Source: JALYYC01 sp039922495 (GTDB lineage Bacteria; Chloroflexota; Dormibacteria; CF-121). Taken from it: a stretch of DNA of 64,000 nt. Shown here piece by piece: positions 25,178 to 32,754 of the stretch; the first letter of the stretch is position 1; the number at the start of each line of letters is the position of its first letter. Below the pieces are notes generated by a model. It saw only the letters and a list, made by a program, of their open reading frames with translations, was not told the DNA's origin and ran no database searches. The stretch spans positions 62,001 to 126,000 of the forward strand of contig JBDTEO010000029.1 in assembly GCA_039922495.1 (NCBI GenBank), in the 5' to 3' direction. A program made the position numbers and the translations under genes.

Positions 25178-25615
25178 ATGGCCGACGCTGCGCGTGACCC
25201 GATCGGGACGGACTCGGTGCTGATTTTCGAGAACGATCCAAATCAGGCGCGGGACTATCGGGAACTCTTCGAGGCGGGCGGGTATCTCGTTAAGACAGCG
25301 CAGCCGACCGACGACGTTCAGAAGCTCTGCGAGCGAGTTCCTCCACGATTGGTCTTGTTCGACATGGCCATCTGGGAATCGGATGCGGCCTACGTGTACG
25401 GCATCCTGATCGGCGCGCAGGGCTTCGAGCGGCCGGTGATCATCGGCCTCTGCAGCCTGCCGCATCAGGTTCGCCGCGCGAAACGGTTCGGCGCCGACGG
25501 CATCTGGATCCGCGGCGTCGATGACGCGGCGGCGCTGCCGCGACTGGCCGGTGACCTGATCGAACGTCGCCGGGACGGCACGCTCAAGCCGCGAGTTCCG
25601 TCGACTCCGCTTTAA
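25178..25615 (+). CDS. Atypical response-regulator receiver protein
   Basis: This 145-aa single-domain protein has a receiver-like pattern: SVLIFENDPNQARDY, then GGYLVKTAQ, RLVLFDMAIWESD, PVIIGLCS and GADGIWIRG. Part of the acidic pocket (E18, D20) and the phosphoacceptor position (D62) are kept. The conserved Lys before the last helix is Arg, and the switch Thr/Ser region is unusual (LCSLPH). It may be an atypical or non-phosphorylated receiver. No output domain and no histidine kinase are nearby. Confidence 0.65.
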   Translation: MADAARDPIGTDSVLIFENDPNQARDYRELFEAGGYLVKTAQPTDDVQKLCERVPPRLVLFDMAIWESDAAYVYGILIGAQGFERPVIIGLCSLPHQVRRAKRFGADGIWIRGVDDAAALPRLAGDLIERRRDGTLKPRVPSTPL

Positions 25616-25720
25616 GCCTTTCGTCCACTAACAAACCACTTTTATTCTTCACACCCACGGCCGTTCTGTTGGTGATGACCATAGATTTTTCCCCAAGTAA
25701 TCCTCCTGAAATTTTTGATG

Positions 25721-25729
25721 TGTGGATAA
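25721..25729 (-). promoter_or_regulatory. Perfect DnaA-box sequence in an AT-rich intergenic region
   Basis: TGTGGATAA on the + strand is the reverse complement of the DnaA consensus TTATCCACA. It sits in a 120-base stretch that is visibly richer in A and T than the rest of the window. It lies 14 bases upstream of a good -35 element for the next gene. Only one box is present, so this is not an origin. DnaA regulation of the downstream gene is possible but unproven. Confidence 0.35.
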
Positions 25730-25742
25730 GCGATACCGAAGC

Positions 25743-25770
25743 TTGACACCCTCGGAGCGGAGAGGATAAT
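25743..25770 (+). promoter_or_regulatory. Sigma-70 type promoter for the zinc-ribbon gene
   Basis: TTGACA at 25743-25748 and GATAAT at 25765-25770 are separated by 16 bases. This is the best complete -35/-10 pair I found in the window. The predicted transcription start is near 25777, which is past ATG 25772 and argues for the downstream start at 25847. Confidence 0.6.
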
Positions 25771-25846
25771 CATGGAACGCGCCGGGGGGATCGGTATCGG
25801 CAGGTACCGCATCAAGGGAATTGGGGATAGGGAGGTCGCTCACGGT

Positions 25847-26125
25847 TTGAAACAAACCGCTCCGCTGAAGGTTTGCGCTCGTCCGGGTTGTGAGGCGTTG
25901 GTGAAGAAGACGACGGCGAAATATTGCAGCATTGGCTGCTGCGCCGCTGACCCCAACCGCCAGGAACGGCTCAGACGGCAAGCCCGCAGAGCCCCGATCC
26001 TGCCCCTGGCGCACCAACTATCCATCATCTTCCAGGTGCATTCGGACATCGAGGCGTCCCTCGATGACCGGGTCATGAGTCGCGAGGACGTCCCGGCCGG
26101 CCTCCAGCGACTGCGCGCCGTCTAG
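25847..26125 (+). CDS. Small zinc-ribbon-like protein of unknown function
   Basis: The protein has a four-cysteine cluster: CARPGC, then KYCSIGC about twelve residues later, followed by a basic stretch (RQERLRRQARR). This looks like a small treble-clef or zinc-ribbon module, often nucleic-acid binding. I chose TTG 25847 (92 aa) because GGAGG at 25831-25835 is 11 bases upstream and the promoter's predicted start site lies between ATG 25772 and this codon. The ATG would give 117 aa. No family is recognised. Confidence 0.6.
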   Translation: MKQTAPLKVCARPGCEALVKKTTAKYCSIGCCAADPNRQERLRRQARRAPILPLAHQLSIIFQVHSDIEASLDDRVMSREDVPAGLQRLRAV

Positions 26126-26160
26126 CGCTGGGGTGACGTGCCGTCCGGCCCCGGGGGCCG

Positions 26161-26172
26161 TCGCGATCGCGA
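26161..26172 (+). promoter_or_regulatory. 12-bp perfect palindrome upstream of thrS
   Basis: TCGCGATCGCGA is a perfect inverted repeat eight bases before the thrS -10, where a -35 or operator would sit. A GC palindrome (26146-26160) abuts it. A regulator site is possible, but such palindromes also arise by chance in GC-rich DNA. Confidence 0.25.
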
Positions 26173-26180
26173 GCGCTCCG

Positions 26181-26186
26181 TAGAAT
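26181..26186 (+). promoter_or_regulatory. Putative -10 element for thrS (leaderless type)
   Basis: TAGAAT lies 12 bases before ATG 26199, identical in sequence and spacing to the element before efp. There is no Shine-Dalgarno between it and the start codon. Confidence 0.4.
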
Positions 26187-26198
26187 GTCCTGACTCAA

Positions 26199-27932
26199 AT
26201 GAGTGATGAGCTAGAGACGCTTCGCCATTCCACGGCGCACGTCATGGCGGCGGCCGTTCTGGATCTCTTTCCTGGCACCGAGATCGGGATCGGGCCGGCG
26301 ACGGATGAAGGCTTCTACTACGATTTCGCCTTCAAAGAGCCGCTGCTGCCCGAGCAGCTGCCCAAGATCGAGGCTCGGATGCGAGAAATCGTCAAGGCCG
26401 CGTCGCCCTTCATCAAAGAAGAGATGCCGCGCGATTCCGCCGTGAAACTCTTTGCCGACGCCTACCAGCCGCTCAAGCTCGAGCTGATCGCCGACAAGGT
26501 GACGGACGACGTGGCCCGGGTCTACCGAACCGGCGACTTCGTCGACCTCTGCCTCGGCCCACATGTTGCCGACACGGGCAAGCTGGGTGCCTTCAGATTG
26601 CTCTCCATCGCCGGCGCCTACTGGAAGGGCAGCGAGAAGAACCGCATGCTCACGCGGATCTATGGGACGGCATTCCCAACCCAGGCTGAGCTGGAGGCCC
26701 ACCTGGCTCGGCTCGAAGAAGCGGCCAAGCGGGACCACCGAAAGCTGGGGAAAGAGCTCGACCTGTTCATGATCGACGAACTGGTCGGCCGTGGGCTGCC
26801 GATGCTGACCCCCAAGGGGGCGGCCATCCGCCGGCAGATGGAGGACTACATCCTCCGGCTCGAGCGGCGACGAGGCTACTCGCACGTCCACACCCCGGAC
26901 ATCGCTCGGCTCGACCTCTTCAAAGTCAGCGGGCACCTGGAGCGCTACCGGGAATCGATGTATGCCCCCTCCGAGATGGAGGACGAGCAGTGGCAGCTGC
27001 GACCGATGAACTGTCCGCACCACATTCGCCTGTTTCAGCGCCACGCGCACAGCTTCCGCGATCTCCCGGTGCGCCTGGCTGAGCTGGGCACGGTCTACCG
27101 CTACGAGAAGTCCGGCGAAGTGTCGGGGCTGATCCGGGTCCGGTCCTTCACCATCAATGATGCCCATATCTTTTGCCGACCCGACCAGCTCGACGAGGAG
27201 TTTGAGCGTGTCGTGCAGCTCATCCTCGAGGTCTACCGTGCCTTCGGTATCACCGACTTTCATTTCCGGCTGTCGCTCCGGGACGACGCCAGCCAGAAGT
27301 GGATGGGGGACCCGGCCATTTGGGAGAAGGCGCAGGATGCGGCCCGGCGCGCGCTCAAGGCGGCCGGCCATCCTTTCACCGAGGCGCCGGGTGAGGCCGC
27401 CTTCTACGGGCCCAAGCTCGACGTCCAGATCAAGGACGCGATCGGGCGCGAGTTCAGCCTCTCGACCAACCAGATCGACTTCCTGCTGCCGGAGCGCTTT
27501 GGGCTCGAGTACGTAACCTCGGAGCAATCCATGGAGCGCCCGGTGATGCTCCACCGCGCGCCGATCGGTTCCATGGAGCGGTTCATGGCGTATCTGATCG
27601 AGCACTACGGGGGAGCCTTCCCGGTCTGGTTAGCCCCGGTCCAGCTGACCTTCATCCCGATCGCCGACCGCCATGTCGAGGCCGTCTCGAAGTTGGCGGA
27701 GCGCTTCCGCGACCGCGATCTCCGGGTGGAGGTCGATGGACGGGCGGAGCGGATGCAGGCGAAGATCCGCCAGGCGCAACTCGGAAAGGTCCCCTACATG
27801 GCCGTCGTCGGTGACAAGGAGCTCGAGGCCGGCACGCTCAACATCCGGCGCCGCGAAGGCGGCGACCAGGTGTCAGTTGCCATGGACCAGTTCCTTCGCC
27901 AGCTGGAGGACGAGGCGCGGCTCCCCCTGTAA
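26199..27932 (+). CDS. thrS: Threonyl-tRNA synthetase lacking the TGS domain
   Basis: This class II synthetase charges tRNA-Thr. The editing domain starts at once with the HxxxH motif HSTAHVM and continues to CLGPHV and GAYWKGSEKNRML. The catalytic core has RPMNCPHH and NDAHIFC (zinc Cys and His), and motif 3 includes MLHRAPIGSMERF. The anticodon-binding domain follows. At 577 aa it is shorter than the usual 640 because the N-terminal TGS domain is missing. The frame offers no upstream extension that would supply one. Confidence 0.95.
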   Translation: MSDELETLRHSTAHVMAAAVLDLFPGTEIGIGPATDEGFYYDFAFKEPLLPEQLPKIEARMREIVKAASPFIKEEMPRDSAVKLFADAYQPLKLELIADKVTDDVARVYRTGDFVDLCLGPHVADTGKLGAFRLLSIAGAYWKGSEKNRMLTRIYGTAFPTQAELEAHLARLEEAAKRDHRKLGKELDLFMIDELVGRGLPMLTPKGAAIRRQMEDYILRLERRRGYSHVHTPDIARLDLFKVSGHLERYRESMYAPSEMEDEQWQLRPMNCPHHIRLFQRHAHSFRDLPVRLAELGTVYRYEKSGEVSGLIRVRSFTINDAHIFCRPDQLDEEFERVVQLILEVYRAFGITDFHFRLSLRDDASQKWMGDPAIWEKAQDAARRALKAAGHPFTEAPGEAAFYGPKLDVQIKDAIGREFSLSTNQIDFLLPERFGLEYVTSEQSMERPVMLHRAPIGSMERFMAYLIEHYGGAFPVWLAPVQLTFIPIADRHVEAVSKLAERFRDRDLRVEVDGRAERMQAKIRQAQLGKVPYMAVVGDKELEAGTLNIRRREGGDQVSVAMDQFLRQLEDEARLPL

Positions 27933-27960
27933 ATCGAGTTCGGGATTCGAGAGGGCGTGA

Positions 27961-27966
27961 TATACT
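27961..27966 (+). promoter_or_regulatory. -10 element for the infC-rpmI-rplT operon
   Basis: TATACT lies 28 bases after the thrS stop. The predicted transcript would start near 27973 and carry a leader of about 100 bases containing the attenuator at 28033-28057. The -35 region is weak. TATACT is the commonest -10 in this window (also before secD, rimP, rpsO and the UDG gene). Confidence 0.5.
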
Positions 27967-28032
27967 CCCGCATGCCAAGAGAGGCTGTCCAACTCTCACC
28001 TCCAGGCCGGGCCGACGAGGTCAAGGGACAGA

Positions 28033-28057
28033 AGATAGCCTCGGCTATCTTTTTTTG
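28033..28057 (+). terminator. Intrinsic terminator/attenuator in the infC leader
   Basis: A seven-pair stem AGATAGC/GCTATCT with tetraloop CTCG is followed by seven T residues. It lies between the promoter and the infC Shine-Dalgarno, so most transcripts could stop before the operon. Upstream, CACCTCC (27997-28003) is complementary to the GGAGGT of the infC Shine-Dalgarno (28064-28069), which gives a second level of control. infC-rpmI-rplT leaders are autoregulated by L20 in other bacteria. Confidence 0.8.
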
Positions 28058-28076
28058 TTTCAAGGAGGTTTGATCC

Positions 28077-28634
28077 ACGGCATTTAGGGAACTTCGGATC
28101 AACGACCAGATCCGCGCAAACGAAGTGCGTGTCATCGACGATCGGAACGAGCAGATGGGGGTCATGACCACCGACCGCGCGAAGGCGTTGGCGGTCGAGC
28201 GGGAGATGGATCTCGTGGAAGTGGCTCCCCAGGCGCAGCCGCCCGTGGCGCGGATCATGGACTACGGGAAATTCAAATTCGAGAGCTTAAAGAAAGACAA
28301 GGATGGACGCCGCAAACACAATGTCATCAAGGTCAAGGAGATGAAGCTCCGGCCGAAGATCGGCGAGCATGACTTCCAGACGAAGTTTCATGCCGTCAAG
28401 TCGTTCCTTGAAGAGGGCGACAAGGTCAAGCTGACGATCATGTTCCGGGGACGCGAGATGGTCCACCAGGACATCGGCAAAAAGCTGCTCGACCGGATGG
28501 CATTGGAGCTCAAGACCATCAGTACGGTCGAACGGATGCCCCTGCTCGAAGGTAAGAACATGATCATGATCCTGGCGCCGGCGGCCGCCGCCACCGCGCC
28601 CGCGCCCGCCCCCGCGCCGGCGCAGAAGTCGTAA
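28077..28634 (+). CDS. infC: Translation initiation factor IF-3, apparent ACG start
   Basis: IF-3 enforces start-codon choice and keeps the 30S subunit free. The N-domain begins RELRINDQIRANEVRVIDD and contains IMDYGKFKFE; the C-domain has LRPKIGEHDFQTK and FRGREMVHQDIG. A strong AAGGAGGT is followed eight bases later by ACG 28077, giving M-AFRELRIND. TGA lies two codons before it, and the first ordinary start in frame is GTG 28125, which would delete the conserved N-terminus. A poor start codon fits the known autoregulation of infC, which uses AUU in E. coli. 185 aa. Confidence 0.93.
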   Translation, partial: TAFRELRINDQIRANEVRVIDDRNEQMGVMTTDRAKALAVEREMDLVEVAPQAQPPVARIMDYGKFKFESLKKDKDGRRKHNVIKVKEMKLRPKIGEHDFQTKFHAVKSFLEEGDKVKLTIMFRGREMVHQDIGKKLLDRMALELKTISTVERMPLLEGKNMIMILAPAAAATAPAPAPAPAQKS

Positions 28635-28645
28635 AGGAGTTCGTT

Positions 28646-28852
28646 ATGCCCAAAATTCGTACCCACCGCGCCTCCGCCAAGCGGTTTCGGATCACCGCAA
28701 CCGGCAAGGTGGTGCGCCAGCACGCGCAAAAGAGCCACCTGCTCGGCCACAAAAGCGCCCGGCGGAAGCGCCAGTACAGCAAGTTGCTGCTCCTGACCGG
28801 CAAGGACGCGCGCCGGCTGCGCCGCTCGGCGCCCTATCTGGAGGGAAAGTGA
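28646..28852 (+). CDS. rpmI: 50S ribosomal protein L35
   Basis: A 68-aa basic protein with the L35 pattern: KIRTHRASAKRFRITATGKV, then a His/Lys-rich centre (HAQKSHLLGHKSARRKRQ) and a C-terminal DARRLRRSAPYLEGK. A good AAGGAG lies before the ATG. It sits between infC and rplT as in nearly all bacteria. Confidence 0.97.
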   Translation: MPKIRTHRASAKRFRITATGKVVRQHAQKSHLLGHKSARRKRQYSKLLLLTGKDARRLRRSAPYLEGK

Positions 28853-28853
28853 G

Positions 28854-29219
28854 ATGCCCCGAGTAAAGCGCGGCGTCGCGGCCCACAAGCGCCACAAGAA
28901 GCTTCTGGCGCTCGCCAAGGGCTTCCGGATGACGCATCGGACGCTCTTTAGGCCGGCCAATGAGGCCGTCCTGCATGCGCTCGAGTATGCCTACCGTGAC
29001 CGGCGGGCCCGCAAGCGCGACATGCGGAAGCTCTGGATCGCCCGGATCAACGCCGCGACCCGCAGCCAGGGCGTGCCCTACAACCAGTTCATGCATGGCC
29101 TGAAGTCAGCCGGCGTCGACATCAACCGCAAGATGCTGGCCGAGCTCGCGGTTCGCGACGCGGCTTCCTTCAGCCAGCTGGTTGAAATCTCCAAGCCTCC
29201 AACGAAGGCCGAACATTGA
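28854..29219 (+). CDS. rplT: 50S ribosomal protein L20
   Basis: L20 (121 aa) binds 23S rRNA early in 50S assembly and represses its own operon in several bacteria. It is recognised by RVKRGVAAHKRHKKLLALAKG, the helix AYRDRRARKRDMRKLWIARI, and NQFMHGLKSAGVDINRKML. It starts one base after the rpmI stop. It is the likely effector of the attenuator upstream of infC, by analogy with other bacteria. Confidence 0.97.
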   Translation: MPRVKRGVAAHKRHKKLLALAKGFRMTHRTLFRPANEAVLHALEYAYRDRRARKRDMRKLWIARINAATRSQGVPYNQFMHGLKSAGVDINRKMLAELAVRDAASFSQLVEISKPPTKAEH

Positions 29220-29257
29220 CGCCCACGATGACTGCGACCCTGCGGTCCGCGTTTATC

Positions 29258-29278
29258 GGGCCGGCGCGGAGCCGGCTC
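29258..29278 (+). other. GC-rich hairpin between rplT and pheS
   Basis: GGGCCGGC and GCCGGCTC pair (eight pairs, one G-U) around a five-base loop GCGGA, in the 134-base gap after rplT. There is no following T-run, so it is not an intrinsic terminator. It could be an mRNA processing or stability element. I found no T-box features or other leader motif in this gap. Confidence 0.3.
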
Positions 29279-29353
29279 GGGTTGCGCTAGCGCCGCTCAA
29301 CCAGGTCCGCCCGCCCGCCGGCTCGCCCCCTTCGATCGGCAATCTGGCGCGCC

Positions 29354-30400
29354 ATGGAGGGCAGTAACGTGCGGCAGGGTGACGCGGAAAATCTCGACGA
29401 GCTTCTGACCGCCACGCGCGAGCGGATCGCGGCGGCGCAGGATGAACCCGCCCTGGAGCATTTTCGGGTCGAGCTCCTGGGGAAGAAGGGCGCCGTCACG
29501 GCGGTGCTGCGCGGCGTTGGAAAGCTGCCGGCGGAGCAACGAGCCGCCCTCGGGGCCCGCGTCAATGGCGTCAAGGCGGAGATCGAGTCCCTGTTGCTTG
29601 CCCGCGCCGTGGCCCTCCAGGCAGCCCGGATGGAATCGATCGCGGAGGACGAATGGGCTGACGTCACGTTTGTCCCCGGCCCGCTTCGGCGTGGGCATCT
29701 CCATCCGCTAACGCTGATCCTTCGCGAGGTCAAGGCGATTTTTTCCCGCATTGGCTACGAGGTGGCCGAAGGTCCGCAGGTGGAGGACGAGTTCCACAAC
29801 TTCGAGGCGTTGAACATTCCCGCCGAGCATCCGGCACGGGAGACGATGGACAGCTTTTACCTTAAGGACCAAGGGCTGTTGCTCCGCACCCATACGTCCC
29901 CGGTGCAAATCCGCTTCATGGAAGGCCACCAACCGCCCATCCGGATCATCGCGCCAGGCACCGTCTACCGGCGCGACGCGACCGACCCGGCCCACGGATC
30001 GCAGTTCAATCAAGTCGAGGCGCTCTGCATCGATCGCGACATTCGGCTCAGCGACCTCAAGGGCACGATCGAGTACTTCGCACGTTCCCTCTTCGGCCCC
30101 GATCGCCGGATCCGAATCACCGGCGATCACTTCCCATTCACCGAGCCGAGCATCGGGGCCGCCGTGTCCTGTGGCATCTGCGGCGGCGATGGTTGCCGGA
30201 GTTGCAAGGGCGGATGGCTCGAGATCATGGGCGCCGGTATGGTGCACCCCCAGGTGCTCCGCAACGGCGGCGTCGATCCGGACCAGTACTCCGGATTTGC
30301 CTTCGGGGCCGGGCTCGATCGCCTCGCGATGCTGAAATACAATGTCACCGATCTCCGACTGTTCCTCGAAGACGACGTGCGCTTCTTGAGGCAGTTCTAA
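29354..30400 (+). CDS. pheS: Phenylalanyl-tRNA synthetase alpha subunit
   Basis: The alpha chain carries the class II catalytic core: HPLTLILREVKAIFSRIGYEVAEGP, then HTSPVQIRFME, GTVYRRDATDPAH and GFAFGAGLDRLAML. An N-terminal coiled-coil arm (residues 10-90) binds tRNA. A Cys pattern CGICGGDGCRSC near residue 276 is richer than in E. coli PheS and could hold zinc. ATG 29354 is followed by another possible start at GTG 29369. The stop shares a base with the pheT ATG. Confidence 0.96.
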   Translation: MEGSNVRQGDAENLDELLTATRERIAAAQDEPALEHFRVELLGKKGAVTAVLRGVGKLPAEQRAALGARVNGVKAEIESLLLARAVALQAARMESIAEDEWADVTFVPGPLRRGHLHPLTLILREVKAIFSRIGYEVAEGPQVEDEFHNFEALNIPAEHPARETMDSFYLKDQGLLLRTHTSPVQIRFMEGHQPPIRIIAPGTVYRRDATDPAHGSQFNQVEALCIDRDIRLSDLKGTIEYFARSLFGPDRRIRITGDHFPFTEPSIGAAVSCGICGGDGCRSCKGGWLEIMGAGMVHPQVLRNGGVDPDQYSGFAFGAGLDRLAMLKYNVTDLRLFLEDDVRFLRQF

Positions 30401-32754
30401 TGCGGTTCTCGGTCGACTGGCTGAAGGACTACGTCGAGGTTCCCGATGTCCTGGAGCTCGCCCAGCGGCTGACACGCGCCGGCAATGAGGTCGAGCGCGT
30501 GCTGGAGCAGGCGGTCGACTTCCAGGGCGTGATCGTCGCCCTGGTCGCGGAGCTGCGGCCCCATCCAAACGCCAACAAGCTGCAGCTGGTCAAAGTCTCC
30601 ACCGGGACCGGGACGGTGGAGATCGTGACCGGGGCGACCAACCTCGCGGTCGGCGATCGCGTGCCGCTGGCGCTCAGCGGGGCGCGTCTGAAAGACCGGC
30701 AAATCGGTAGCCAGGTTTTTCGCGGCATCCGCTCGGAGGGCATGCTGTGCTCCGCGATCGAGCTTGGAGTGGGGGAGGATGCCGAGGGCATCCTGATCCT
30801 GGACCCCGGGGTCACGCCCGGTCAGGACGTGCGCACCCTCTTTCCCCGAGACACGATCCTCGAGGTCGAGATCAAGTCGAACCGGCCGGACCTGCTCTGC
30901 CACCTCGGCCTCGCCCGCGAGATCAGCGCCCTCTTCCAGGTACCGCTGCGACCCCCGCCGGCCGCGCGGACCGCAGCGCCCGAGCCGGCGGACCTGATCA
31001 AGCTCGAGGCGCCGCAAGCGTGCCGCCGCTTCGTCGCGCGCCGGCTGACGCGGGTTCGGGTTGGCACGTCGCCGCCTTGGATGCAGGCGCGGCTGCGAGC
31101 CGCCGGCGTCCGGCCGATCAGCAACGTCGTCGACATCACCAACTACGTCATGCTCGAGTTGGGGCAGCCGATGCACGCCTTCGACCAACGTCGCCTGCAA
31201 GGTGGCGGCCTTGTGGTCCGGAACGCCCGGGCCGGGGAGATGCTCGCCTGCCTGGACGGGAAGACCCGGGTGCTGGGACCGGATGACATCGTGGTTGCGG
31301 ACGCCGAGCGCCCGCAGGCCCTGGCGGGGGTGATCGGCGGCTCGTCCAGCGCGGTCGGCGCGGGTACAACCGAAATCCTCCTCGAGGCGGCCACCTGGGA
31401 GCCGCGCCGGATCCGGGCGTCATCCCGGCGGCTCGGCCTCCGGACGGAGGCCTCGTCGCGGTTCGAAAAGGGCTTGAGTCCGGCGCTCAGTCTGCCCGCT
31501 GTCGAGCGGGCCTCGGCCCTCCTCGCCGAGCTGGCCGGCGCCACCGAGGCCGGCCAGTCCGACCTCTATCCCGATCCGCTGACGCCGGTCGCCATCGACG
31601 GGACCCGGGCGCGTATCGAGCGGGTGCTTGGCATCGACGTGCCGATCCCCGAGGCGACGGCCATCCTGGAGCGCCTCGGTTTCAAGGTTCGCGCGACGCC
31701 CGATGCGCTCAGCGCGACGCCGCCGGACTTCCGTCTTGATTGCACCATTCCGGAGGACCTGGTCGAGGAGATCGGTCGCATCTACGGCTATGACCGTCTC
31801 CCGAGCACGTTGCCAGGCGAACGGATCGTGGTTCGCGACCTCTATCACGCGGAGGACGCCGACGAGTTGGTGCGCGAGGTGCTGGCGGGGGCGGCCTTCG
31901 ATGAAGCGGTTACCAACAGCCTGGTCAGCAGCGACGCGACGGTTGAGGTTCGGATGCCTGGCGCGCCGGCTGACCTGCTCCGCCTCAAGAACCCGATGGC
32001 CGAGAACCGCAACGCGTTGCGGACCAGTCTCGTGCCCGGTCTCCTCGAAGCCGTCGCGTTGAACAGCCGCCAGGAGCAGCCAGGGGTGCATCTGTTCGAG
32101 CTGGGCACGATCTTCTGGACCGCCGGAGCCGGCGTCACCGAGCACCGCGCGCTTGGAATGGCCGTCCACGCGCCGGCCGCGGCGGAGGGGGCCCTGCTGG
32201 CGCTTCGGGACCTCCAGCGCACATTGGCCGTCGTCCGCGACCGGGTAGCCCTGGCTGGAATCACCTTCAGCCCCGGACGGGCCCCTGGGCTTCATCCAGG
32301 CCGGACGGCCACGATCGTCGACGGGGGATCGATCATCGGCATCGCCGGCGAGGTTCATCCCGCGGTGCTGGCTCGGCTCGGCCTCGGCGGACGCGCGGTG
32401 GCCGCCGAGGTCCTGCTCGATGCCTTCGTCGGAGTCGGGCCGCGAACCCCGCAGGCGCACGCTTTGCCGCGGTTTCCGGGGGTCCGGCGGGACCTTACGG
32501 TGGTCGTCCAGGGCCACGTTCTGGCCAGCGAGCTCCTGCAAGTTATGGAACGCCTTGGTGGTTACACGTTGCGGGAGATTTCCATGCTCAGTGAATACCA
32601 GGGGCCTCAAGCGGGCGCCGGCGCCCGTAACCTCTCGTTCCGACTCCAGTACCAGGCTGACGACCGTACCCTCACGAGTGAGGAAGTCGCCACCATTCAT
32701 CAGCGCATCATCGACGGGGTCAAGCAGCAGTTCAACGCCGAGGTGCGCGCCTGA
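30400..32754 (+). CDS. pheT: Phenylalanyl-tRNA synthetase beta subunit
   Basis: The beta chain (784 aa) binds tRNA and edits mischarged Tyr. Domain order is as in the family. An N-terminal EMAP/OB domain (VDFQGVIVALVAEL, GATNLAVGDRVPLAL, RGIRSEGMLCSAIELG) is followed by the B3/B4 editing domain, B5, the catalytic-like core (NPMAENRNALRTSLVPGLLE), and the C-terminal FDX-ACB domain (PRFPGVRRDLTVVV). It overlaps pheS by one base (TAATG) and cvpA by one base. Confidence 0.96.
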   Translation: MRFSVDWLKDYVEVPDVLELAQRLTRAGNEVERVLEQAVDFQGVIVALVAELRPHPNANKLQLVKVSTGTGTVEIVTGATNLAVGDRVPLALSGARLKDRQIGSQVFRGIRSEGMLCSAIELGVGEDAEGILILDPGVTPGQDVRTLFPRDTILEVEIKSNRPDLLCHLGLAREISALFQVPLRPPPAARTAAPEPADLIKLEAPQACRRFVARRLTRVRVGTSPPWMQARLRAAGVRPISNVVDITNYVMLELGQPMHAFDQRRLQGGGLVVRNARAGEMLACLDGKTRVLGPDDIVVADAERPQALAGVIGGSSSAVGAGTTEILLEAATWEPRRIRASSRRLGLRTEASSRFEKGLSPALSLPAVERASALLAELAGATEAGQSDLYPDPLTPVAIDGTRARIERVLGIDVPIPEATAILERLGFKVRATPDALSATPPDFRLDCTIPEDLVEEIGRIYGYDRLPSTLPGERIVVRDLYHAEDADELVREVLAGAAFDEAVTNSLVSSDATVEVRMPGAPADLLRLKNPMAENRNALRTSLVPGLLEAVALNSRQEQPGVHLFELGTIFWTAGAGVTEHRALGMAVHAPAAAEGALLALRDLQRTLAVVRDRVALAGITFSPGRAPGLHPGRTATIVDGGSIIGIAGEVHPAVLARLGLGGRAVAAEVLLDAFVGVGPRTPQAHALPRFPGVRRDLTVVVQGHVLASELLQVMERLGGYTLREISMLSEYQGPQAGAGARNLSFRLQYQADDRTLTSEEVATIHQRIIDGVKQQFNAEVRA

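Noticed and set aside
25616..25771. Replication origin
   Set aside because: It is AT-rich with one perfect DnaA box, but there is no box cluster, no dnaA, dnaN or gyrB nearby and no unwinding repeats.
29220..29353. T-box or phenylalanine leader before pheS
   Set aside because: No T-box consensus, no Phe-codon run and no terminator/antiterminator pair can be seen, only one GC-rich hairpin.
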